Source: Pseudomonadota bacterium | GTDB taxonomy: Bacteria; Pseudomonadota; Alphaproteobacteria; Rhizobiales; Rhizobiaceae | Length of the DNA: 5,523 nt | Assembly: GCA_023393575.1 (NCBI GenBank) | Contig: JAEWKX010000201.1 | Location: 1-5,523, forward strand | Direction: 5' to 3' | Part shown: positions 1-5,523 of the stretch, piece by piece | How positions within the stretch are numbered: the stretch's first letter is position 1 | Layout of the letters: every line of letters starts with the position of its first letter | Program-made: the position numbers and the translations under genes | Notes under the pieces: model-generated | Seen by the model: only the letters and a program-made list of their open reading frames with translations | Databases searched by the model: none | What the model was told of the DNA's origin: nothing

Positions 1-3000
1 CTAAGGAAGAGCAATACGGTTCCGAAACCGATGCGCGCCAGGTCTTCTCCCGCCTTGCCGGTACCTGGACCTACTGGGGCTGGAAGGGCAAGTATTTTTC
101 GTCCGAGGAAGACGCCCTCGCCCTCCGGGACGAACTCGCCTACATGCTCGCCACGCAGCGCGTCGCTCCGAACTCTCCGCAGTGGTTCAACACCGGCCTG
201 CACTGGGCCTACGGCATCGACGGTCCGGGCCAGGGCCATTTGTATATCGACCCCTTCACCGGCAAGCTGACCAAGTCCAAGTCGGCCTACGAGCATCCGC
301 AGCCGCATGCCTGCTTCATCCAGTCCGTCGGCGACGACCTCGTCAACGAGGGCGGCATCATGGATCTCTGGGTGCGTGAAGCGCGGCTCTTCAAATACGG
401 CTCCGGCACCGGTTCCAACTTCTCGCACCTGCGCGGCGAAGGCGAGAAACTTTCCGGGGGCGGCCGTTCCTCCGGGCTGATGAGCTTCCTCAAGATCGGC
501 GACCGCGCGGCCGGCGCCATCAAGTCGGGCGGCACGACGCGGCGCGCGGCCAAGATGGTCGTCGTAGACATCGACCATCCGGATATCGAGGAATACATCA
601 ACTGGAAGGTCAAGGAAGAGCAGAAGGTCGCCGCCCTCGTCACCGGCTCCAAGATCGTCGCCAAGCACCTGAAGGCGATCATGAAGGCCTGCGTCAACTG
701 CGAGGGCGATGGCGACGACTGCTTCGACCCGAACAGGAACCCGGCGCTGAAGCGCGAGATCAAGGCCGCCAAGAAGGACATGGTTCCGGAGAACTATGTC
801 GGCCGCGTCATCCAGTTCGCACGCCAGGGCTACAAGGATCTCGAGTTCAAAACCTATGACACCGACTGGGATTCGGAAGCCTATCTCACCGTTTCCGGCC
901 AGAACTCCAACAATTCCGTCTCGCTGAAGGACGACTTCCTGCGCGCCGTCGAGAACGATGGCGAGTGGAACCTGACCGCCCGCAAGGACGGCAAGGTCAT
1001 GAAGACGCTGAAGGCGCGCGACCTGTGGGAGAAGATTTCCTACGCCGCCTGGGCATCGGCCGATCCGGGCCTGCACTTCAACACCACGATGAACGACTGG
1101 CACACCTCGCCGGCCGGTGGCCCGATCCGCGGCTCCAATCCGTGCTCGGAATACATGTTCCTCGACGACACGGCCTGCAACCTCGCTTCGCTGAACCTCC
1201 TGCAGTTCAAGGACAAGGACACGAAGCGCATCCACATCGCCGACTACGAACATGCCGTGCGCCTGTGGACCGTCGTGCTCGAAATCTCGGTGATGATGGC
1301 GCAGTTCCCGTCCAGGGAAATCGCCGAACTCTCCTACCAGTACCGCACGCTCGGCCTCGGCTACGCCAATATCGGCGGCCTCCTGATGTCCTCCGGTATC
1401 GCCTATGACTCCAAGGAAGGCCGCGCGATCGCCGGTTCCTTGACCGCGATCATGACCGGCATCGCCTATGCCACCTCGGCCGAAATGGCGGGTGAGCTCG
1501 GCCCCTTCCCGAATTTCGCGCCGAACCGCGAGAGCATGCTGCGCGTCATGCGCAACCATCGCCGGGCCGCTTACGGCGAGGCAACCGGCTACGAGCAGCT
1601 GTCGGTCAACCCGGTTCCGCTCTTCCACGACGAGAACCCGGACCAGGATCTGTCCGCCCATGCCAAGGCTGCCTGGGACAAGGCACTGGAACTCGGCGAG
1701 AAGCACGGCTACCGCAATGCCCAGACGACCGTGATCGCGCCGACCGGCACGATCGGCCTCGTCATGGATTGCGACACGACCGGCATCGAGCCAGACTTCG
1801 CGCTAGTGAAGTTCAAGAAGCTCGCCGGCGGCGGCTACTTCAAGATTATCAACCGCGCCGTTCCCGAAGCGCTGCGGTCGCTCGGCTACACGGAAAGCCA
1901 GATTGCCGAGATCGAGGCCTATGCGGTCGGCCACGGCAACCTCAATCAGGCGCCAGGCATCAACCCCGGCTCACTTCGTGCCAAGGGCTTTACCGACGAG
2001 AAGATCGAAGCCGTCAACGGCGCGCTGAAGGCCGCATTCGACATCAAGTTCGTCTTCAACCAGTGGACGCTCGGCGCCGACTTCCTGAAGGAAACACTGA
2101 AGGTCTCCGACGAGCAGCTTGCCGACATGAGCTTCAACCTGCTCGAGCACATCGGTTTCGCCAGGAAGGACATCGAGGCCGCCAACATCCATGTCTGCGG
2201 TGCGATGACGCTCGAAGGCGCACCCTTCCTGAAGGATGAGCACCTGCCCGTCTTCGATTGCGCCAATCCCTGCGGCAAAATCGGCAAGCGCTACCTCTCG
2301 GTCGAGAGCCATATCCGCATGATGGCAGCGGCCCAGCCCTTCATCTCAGGCGCCATCTCCAAGACGATCAACATGCCGAACGAGGCAACCGTCGAGGATT
2401 GCGGTGCGGCCTATATGCTGTCATGGAAGCTGGCGCTCAAGGCCAACGCACTCTATCGCGACGGTTCCAAGCTCTCCCAGCCCCTGAACGCATCGCTGAT
2501 CGAGGACGAGGACGACGAGGATGCGATCGAGGACCTGATCCAGCAGCCGGTCGCCGCCCAGGCGGTCACCGTCACGGAGAAGATCGTCGAACGCGTCATC
2601 GAACGGATTACCCGCGAGCGCGAGAAGCTGCCGAACCGCCGTCAGGGCTATACCCAGAAGGCGAATATCGGCGGGCACAAGGTCTACCTGCGCACCGGCG
2701 AGTTCGGAGATGGTCGCCTCGGTGAGATCTTCATCGACATGCACAAGGAAGGTGCCGCCTTCCGCGCGATGATGAACAATTTCGCCATCGCGATCTCGCT
2801 CGGCCTCCAGTACGGCGTGCCGCTCGAGGAATATGTCGAGGCCTTCACTTTCACGAAGTTCGAGCCGGCCGGCGTCGTCGTCGGCAACGACGCGATCAAG
2901 AACGCCACATCGATCCTCGACTACGTGTTCCGCGAGCTTGCCGTTTCCTATCTCGGCCGCCACGATCTGGCCCATGTCGACACATCCGACTTCTCCAATA

Positions 3001-3530
3001 CCGCGCTCGGCAAGGGAATTTCGGAAGGCAAAACCAACCTGATCTCGACGGGCTGGACGCGGGGCTACAAGCCGACCCTGATCCAGGGCGGTCAATCCGG
3101 CGCGTCCGAAGCGAAAGGTTCAGCCACCGCCGCCCCGGCCAAGGCACTGACCAACGTCACCTCCTTCGCCGGTTCCGTAGCCCGCAAGCTGGAGCCGACC
3201 ACGGCGATCTCGACTTCGGAAATCGTCGCCTTCAGGCGCGACTACGAGGAGCGCGCCAAGGAACTGGCCGAGGAGATCGCCGAAGAGGTGCTGGAGGAGG
3301 TCGCCACCGAAGATCGGCAGACAGCCACCGCCCTCTTCTCCGACAAGGCCGCCGCCGACGCCGCCGCCGCCAAGACGGAAGCGAAGAAGGTGGAAAACGA
3401 ACGCCGCATGCGCTCCATCGCGCAGGGGTATACGGGCAACATGTGTTCCGAGTGCCAGAACTTCACGATGGTGCGGAACGGCACCTGCGAGAAATGCGAT
3501 ACGTGTGGGGCAACGAGCGGATGCTCTTGA
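1..3530 (+). CDS. nrdJ: Vitamin B12-dependent (class II) ribonucleotide reductase, 5'-truncated by the window edge
   Basis: This enzyme reduces ribonucleotides to deoxyribonucleotides in the cytoplasm, using adenosylcobalamin to create a cysteine thiyl radical, and so supplies DNA precursors with or without oxygen. The frame is open from base 3 to the TGA at 3528-3530, giving 1175 visible residues; roughly the first 100-130 residues of the family are missing, and the ATG at 144 is internal. The NPCSEY motif holds the expected radical cysteine at 1143-1145, flanked by the Asn and Glu of the active site. Its disulfide partners should be Cys 1176-1178, eleven residues on as in Thermotoga NrdJ, and Cys 312-314 in HACFIQS. 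The phosphate-loop motif PTGTIG is at 1740-1757 and SKTINMP starts at 2358. An acidic linker (about 2500-2545) leads to a TSCPD-type domain (about 2637-3000). A charged helical linker (about 3230-3420) precedes a Cys-rich tail: CxxC at 3444-3455, then Cys at 3486, 3495, 3504 and 3522, probably metal binding and/or active-site re-reduction. Nothing looks broken. Confidence 0.97.
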   Translation, partial: KEEQYGSETDARQVFSRLAGTWTYWGWKGKYFSSEEDALALRDELAYMLATQRVAPNSPQWFNTGLHWAYGIDGPGQGHLYIDPFTGKLTKSKSAYEHPQPHACFIQSVGDDLVNEGGIMDLWVREARLFKYGSGTGSNFSHLRGEGEKLSGGGRSSGLMSFLKIGDRAAGAIKSGGTTRRAAKMVVVDIDHPDIEEYINWKVKEEQKVAALVTGSKIVAKHLKAIMKACVNCEGDGDDCFDPNRNPALKREIKAAKKDMVPENYVGRVIQFARQGYKDLEFKTYDTDWDSEAYLTVSGQNSNNSVSLKDDFLRAVENDGEWNLTARKDGKVMKTLKARDLWEKISYAAWASADPGLHFNTTMNDWHTSPAGGPIRGSNPCSEYMFLDDTACNLASLNLLQFKDKDTKRIHIADYEHAVRLWTVVLEISVMMAQFPSREIAELSYQYRTLGLGYANIGGLLMSSGIAYDSKEGRAIAGSLTAIMTGIAYATSAEMAGELGPFPNFAPNRESMLRVMRNHRRAAYGEATGYEQLSVNPVPLFHDENPDQDLSAHAKAAWDKALELGEKHGYRNAQTTVIAPTGTIGLVMDCDTTGIEPDFALVKFKKLAGGGYFKIINRAVPEALRSLGYTESQIAEIEAYAVGHGNLNQAPGINPGSLRAKGFTDEKIEAVNGALKAAFDIKFVFNQWTLGADFLKETLKVSDEQLADMSFNLLEHIGFARKDIEAANIHVCGAMTLEGAPFLKDEHLPVFDCANPCGKIGKRYLSVESHIRMMAAAQPFISGAISKTINMPNEATVEDCGAAYMLSWKLALKANALYRDGSKLSQPLNASLIEDEDDEDAIEDLIQQPVAAQAVTVTEKIVERVIERITREREKLPNRRQGYTQKANIGGHKVYLRTGEFGDGRLGEIFIDMHKEGAAFRAMMNNFAIAISLGLQYGVPLEEYVEAFTFTKFEPAGVVVGNDAIKNATSILDYVFRELAVSYLGRHDLAHVDTSDFSNTALGKGISEGKTNLISTGWTRGYKPTLIQGGQSGASEAKGSATAAPAKALTNVTSFAGSVARKLEPTTAISTSEIVAFRRDYEERAKELAEEIAEEVLEEVATEDRQTATALFSDKAAADAAAAKTEAKKVENERRMRSIAQGYTGNMCSECQNFTMVRNGTCEKCDTCGATSGCS

Positions 3531-3546
3531 GGACGCGGCGGCGCTT

Positions 3547-3593
3547 TCACCGTGGACGGACGACGATGGTGACGTCTACTTCGTCCACGGTGA
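3547..3593. repeat. Perfect 12-bp inverted repeat able to form a long hairpin
   Basis: The arms TCACCGTGGACG (3547-3558) and CGTCCACGGTGA (3582-3593) are exact reverse complements. Pairing extends by one G-T and one A-T pair (3559-3560 with 3580-3581). After a small internal bulge it continues in a further 4-bp stem, GACG 3562-3565 with CGTC 3573-3576, closed by a 7-base loop. The structure starts 17 bases after the nrdJ stop codon. No T-run follows on either strand, so it is not a classical intrinsic terminator by itself. It could stabilise the nrdJ mRNA 3' end, form part of a dispersed repeat, or bind a protein. The 8-mer GGTGACGT also occurs twice in direct orientation at 3568-3575 and 3589-3596, exactly 21 bp apart. 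Confidence 0.8.
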
Positions 3594-3624
3594 CGTAAAG
3601 TGAAGCGGCAAACGCCATCATTCC

Positions 3625-3656
3625 AAGATCCGGGCATCTGAATGCCTGGATCTTTT
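3625..3656 (+). terminator. nrdJ: Candidate intrinsic terminator of nrdJ, possibly bidirectional
   Basis: The arm AAGATCCGGGCAT (3625-3637) pairs with ATGCCTGGATCTT (3642-3654) across a 4-base loop, giving 13 bp with a single G-U wobble. On the plus strand the stem runs into a short T-tract (TTTT, 3653-3656) before GG, which is weak for a rho-independent terminator. It lies 94 bases after the nrdJ stop. On the minus strand the same hairpin lies about 165 bases after the GH105 stop, but lacks a T-run there. Termination in the GH105 direction is therefore only a guess. The same bases belong to the repeat element described next, so the hairpin may be a repeat that happens to act as a terminator. 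Confidence 0.45.
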
Positions 3657-3676
3657 GGTCTTGAAGTCCAGGCAAT
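3625..3676. repeat. Three-arm palindromic element, resembling a rhizobial intergenic mosaic repeat
   Basis: The central arm ATGCCTGGATCTT (3642-3654) can pair with the left arm (3625-3637, 13 bp with one wobble). Its TGCCTGGA part (3643-3650) can instead pair with the right arm TCCAGGCA (3667-3674, 8 bp perfect). Left and right arms are therefore diverged copies of one another and compete for the centre. Such nested palindromes in non-coding spacers are typical of dispersed elements such as the RIME family known from Rhizobium and Ensifer. I cannot confirm membership because I see only one copy and do not have the RIME consensus to compare. The structure itself is seen directly; the family assignment is inference. 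Confidence 0.5.
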
Positions 3677-3818
3677 CTCCATGCCCAGCCATCGCACGAA
3701 CCGCGTTGCCAAGAGCGAAGCTTGACGGATCCGGCGTAAGAAACACGCGGCGAGGCACACGGCCGCGATCGGATCGGCGACAGGGAAGTGGCCACGGAAG
3801 TACAGGTAAACGTGGTCT

Positions 3819-4952
3819 TCAGCGACGGCAAGACGCGGCGACTGCGCTAGTGCCTTCCGCCGCCGCGCAAAGTCCGAGTTCAGCGACAGCCATCATGAGC
3901 GGCCCGACACCCTTCGCGTCATCGGAGACGACCGGCTCCGAGAGGTAGTATGCGGGAGTGCCGTCACGATAAGGCCCCGATAGAGCACCCAATCCTGCGA
4001 CCTGGCATATCCCCGTAAGCCGAACCACTCCGTCTTCCGTCTGGAGGCGAGTCTTGAGGAGCGTGTCCAACGTCCGCCGCGCACCATCTTCCAGGCGTCC
4101 GGTCTCTTGCGGCGCCAGGGACTGCAGGCGGCCTGCGGCAAGGCAAGCATAGGCGAACATCGCCGATGCCGACGTCTCTTCGTAGTTGCCGACGAGATCG
4201 GGCGCATCCAGGACCTGTAACCAAAGCCCCGATTCCTGCTGCCGAGCGAGTATGGCAAGCAGTACGGACCGCGCTCGCTTTCGCAAGGCCGCCGTCGCCG
4301 CGTCCCGGGGCAGAACGGCCAGGACATCGATCAGGGCCATGACCATCCAGCCCAAGGCCCGGGCCCAGACCGCGGGAGATTTTCCGGTCTGCTTGTCTGC
4401 CCAGGCTTGGTCTCGGCTTTCATCATACCCGTGAACGTGCAGTCCCTCGGACGTCGCCGTGAGCACAAGAGCCGTCGCCAGCTGCTGGAGAGCATCAGAA
4501 ATGCGAGGTTGATCGCCGGCGGCAAGGGCATATTCGACCTGGAAAGGCAGCGCCATATAAAGCCCGTCGAGCCAGACCTGGTACGGATAGCGCGCCTTGT
4601 GCCAGTAGTTGCCGGGAAGAACCCGCGGATGATGATCCAACTGGTCGATCAGCCGCCGGGCGGCGGCCATGTAGCGGGCGTCCTTCGTCTCCTGCCCAAG
4701 GAAGAGGAGGACGCGGCCGGGCAGGATGTTGTCTATATTGAACTCGAGCGGGTCATATCCGGCCAGATTGCCATCGCCATCGATCTGATACGAGACCAGC
4801 CTCAGGAGGTGGTCAAGCCAGCGCCGCTCGCCGCTCGACTGGTAAAGAAGCATCAAGCCGCGATAGATGCAGCCGTCTTCATAGCACCAGGCGCCCTGCT
4901 TGTAGGGCTCATACCGCTGGCAAAACTGCTCGAAATAATCCGTAAACGTCAT
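3819..4952 (-). CDS. GH105 unsaturated rhamnogalacturonyl/galacturonyl hydrolase (YteR/RhiN type)
   Basis: GH105 enzymes remove the 4,5-unsaturated uronate from the non-reducing end of oligosaccharides made by pectate or rhamnogalacturonan lyases, by hydrating the double bond. The 377-residue protein matches the usual size of this (alpha/alpha)6-barrel family. Expected catalytic residues are present with YteR-like spacing: Asp74 in FNIDNILPG and Asp129 in [12 protein letters not shown] are 55 residues apart, like Asp88 and Asp143 of YteR. His174 in HVHGYDE and the WARALGW segment (Trp196, Arg198, Trp202) follow at the right distances. I chose the ATG at 4950-4952, not the in-frame ATG at 5034-5036, because it overlaps the upstream GH28 stop by 4 bp and fits the family's N-terminus. 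There is no signal peptide or membrane segment, so a cytoplasmic enzyme acting on imported oligosaccharides is likely. The last 13 or so residues after the conserved [14 protein letters not shown] helix look like a non-conserved tail. Exact substrate (rhamnogalacturonan I or homogalacturonan fragments) cannot be decided here. Confidence 0.93.
   Translation of the reverse strand: MTFTDYFEQFCQRYEPYKQGAWCYEDGCIYRGLMLLYQSSGERRWLDHLLRLVSYQIDGDGNLAGYDPLEFNIDNILPGRVLLFLGQETKDARYMAAARRLIDQLDHHPRVLPGNYWHKARYPYQVWLDGLYMALPFQVEYALAAGDQPRISDALQQLATALVLTATSEGLHVHGYDESRDQAWADKQTGKSPAVWARALGWMVMALIDVLAVLPRDAATAALRKRARSVLLAILARQQESGLWLQVLDAPDLVGNYEETSASAMFAYACLAAGRLQSLAPQETGRLEDGARRTLDTLLKTRLQTEDGVVRLTGICQVAGLGALSGPYRDGTPAYYLSEPVVSDDAKGVGPLMMAVAELGLCAAAEGTSAVAASCRR
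4949..4952 (-). promoter_or_regulatory. ATGA stop/start overlap, likely translational coupling of GH28 and GH105
   Basis: Read on the minus strand, the four bases ATGA hold the start codon of the GH105 gene and the TGA stop of the GH28 gene. Upstream of this ATG there is no good Shine-Dalgarno sequence, only a weak GGGCAG-like stretch about 5 bases away. That makes re-initiation by ribosomes finishing GH28 plausible. The overlap also fixes the GH105 start and argues for one operon mRNA. Coupling is inferred from the arrangement. Confidence 0.75.
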
Positions 4953-5523
4953 GATACTGCCCGGAAGCTTGGGATTGAAAGCCGTGACTGCGACAAGAGA
5001 CTTGGGTCGTCGCACTGGACGTGCGCGTGTTCGCACACGACCTTCTCATGAAACATCGCCCGCACCCCATCTGCCATGATGGGTGGTGCGGCTGCGGCTG
5101 CGGGATCGAATGAATGGACACGAACGCGGCGGATGACGACATTCCGGATGGGCGCTTCGGGCAGGCCGAGGAAGGCTCCCACTGCGTGCCCAACCTGATG
5201 GACATCGACATCTTCAACGGTAATGCCATCGATCTCCGGCGTCCCCTCGCCCGGCGCCATGGGCTCTCGGGATTGCACCCACTCGTCGTGCCCGTCCCGA
5301 TCGCAGTGGTAGTGAAGATTTGCGGAAAGCGCCGTCAGCACGCCGTCCATCCGGACGCGTCTCATCGTGATGCCGGTGACCGAACCGCCCCGACCCCGCC
5401 TTGTCTTGAGCCGCAACCCCCGATCCGTCCCGATCATCTCACAGTCCTCGACCAGAACGTCGTGAACACCTCCGGACATCTCCGATCCGATGACCACCCT
5501 GCCGTGTCCGCGCTCCATCAGGC
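4949..5523 (-). CDS. GH28 polygalacturonase-like glycoside hydrolase, C-terminal part only
   Basis: GH28 enzymes hydrolyse alpha-1,4 links between galacturonic acid residues in pectin by an inverting mechanism on a right-handed parallel beta-helix. About 190 C-terminal residues are visible; the frame stays open through the right edge, so the ATG at 5516-5518 is internal. The GHG motif (His at 5504-5506) followed by [10 protein letters not shown] and the RLKT motif (Arg and Lys at about 5405-5413) match the family's conserved catalytic-site His and RIK-type substrate-binding residues. The NTD and DD aspartate motifs would lie upstream, outside the window, so activity cannot be judged. Repeating V-x-V/I strands such as [12 protein letters not shown] and [14 protein letters not shown] fit beta-helix coils. 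The tail contains a short Ala run (AAAAA). It overlaps the GH105 start by 4 bp, implying joint expression for pectin use. Plant-inducible polygalacturonase-like genes (picA) are known in Agrobacterium; whether this is an orthologue cannot be told. Confidence 0.92.
   Translation of the reverse strand, partial: LMERGHGRVVIGSEMSGGVHDVLVEDCEMIGTDRGLRLKTRRGRGGSVTGITMRRVRMDGVLTALSANLHYHCDRDGHDEWVQSREPMAPGEGTPEIDGITVEDVDVHQVGHAVGAFLGLPEAPIRNVVIRRVRVHSFDPAAAAAPPIMADGVRAMFHEKVVCEHAHVQCDDPSLLSQSRLSIPSFRAVS

Larger units (their letters stand above)
3531..3818. other. Convergent intergenic region rich in palindromes
   Basis: This spacer separates the stop of nrdJ from the stop of the GH105 gene on the opposite strand, so both transcripts run into it. 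Its left half is filled by two inverted-repeat structures, listed separately. The right half (about 3677-3818) shows no hairpin with a T-run, no RNA gene and no convincing coding sequence. Open frames cross it on both strands, but none has a good start site and those at the left run straight through the palindromes. A short plus-strand stretch without ATG, 3740-3850, reads like an ordinary protein tail near its end and may be a gene relic; it overlaps the antisense of the GH105 C-terminus. No promoter is expected between two converging genes and I see none. Confidence 0.7.

Noticed and set aside
144..146. ATG at 144 as the start of nrdJ
   Set aside because: The frame is open to the window edge and the 47 codons before it encode conserved NrdJ sequence (for example [13 protein letters not shown]), so the true start lies outside the window.
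2421..3095. 224-codon open frame on the minus strand opposite nrdJ
   Set aside because: It lies wholly inside a clearly coding, conserved plus-strand gene, shows no recognisable domain, and is the kind of long antisense frame common in GC-rich DNA.
3547..3831. 94-codon minus-strand open frame filling the intergenic region
   Set aside because: It runs straight through both palindromic structures, overlaps the GH105 3' end, and its composition reflects the repeat sequence, not a protein family. Such frames are often mis-annotated over dispersed repeats.
3788..3850. GTG-started 20-residue plus-strand mini-gene
   Set aside because: The AGGGAA stretch directly abuts the GTG with no proper spacing, the peptide is very short, and it overlaps the GH105 end antisense; kept only as a possible relic.
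4953..5036. Upstream start giving a 405-residue GH105 with a basic N-terminal extension
   Set aside because: The extra 28 residues lie inside the GH28 coding sequence, have no hydrophobic core for a signal peptide, and the downstream ATG has the precise 4-bp operon overlap.
4407..5051. 214-codon open frame on the plus strand opposite GH105
   Set aside because: The minus strand carries well-recognised GH105 catalytic motifs across this whole stretch; the plus-strand product has no recognisable family and is best read as a shadow.

Overview
The window is GC-rich, densely coding DNA of a kind typical of Alphaproteobacteria, most likely the Rhizobiaceae (Rhizobium, Agrobacterium or Ensifer). I base this on the protein sequences: the long plus-strand protein has the character of the rhizobial form of B12-dependent ribonucleotide reductase, and the minus-strand pair looks like plant-cell-wall (pectin) catabolism genes of plant-associated bacteria. 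Genus and species cannot be fixed from this sequence.

Layout. (1) Positions 1-3530, plus strand: most of nrdJ, the class II adenosylcobalamin-dependent ribonucleoside-diphosphate reductase. It is open at the left edge, with the N-terminus and any upstream regulatory region outside the window. (2) Positions 3531-3818: a 288-bp intergenic stretch between convergent genes. It is rich in palindromes: a long cruciform-like inverted repeat just after nrdJ, then a three-arm palindromic element that can form a terminator-like hairpin and resembles the dispersed mosaic repeats known in rhizobia. (3) Positions 3819-4952, minus strand: a complete family GH105 unsaturated glucuronyl/galacturonyl hydrolase. 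(4) Positions 4949-5523, minus strand: the C-terminal part of a family GH28 polygalacturonase-like hydrolase, cut by the right edge.

The two glycoside hydrolases form an operon, transcribed right to left, with a 4-bp ATGA stop/start overlap. Together they suggest trimming of pectin-derived oligogalacturonides: GH28 cleaves between galacturonate residues, and GH105 removes the unsaturated uronate left at the non-reducing end by pectate or rhamnogalacturonan lyases. The GH105 protein has no signal peptide, so this step is probably cytoplasmic after import. nrdJ is a core nucleotide-metabolism gene with no evident functional link to the pectin genes; the two units only meet tail to tail.

I see no tRNA, rRNA, CRISPR array, insertion sequence or defence system. 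I found no convincing previously undescribed system. The most unusual part is the palindrome-rich spacer at about 3547-3676.
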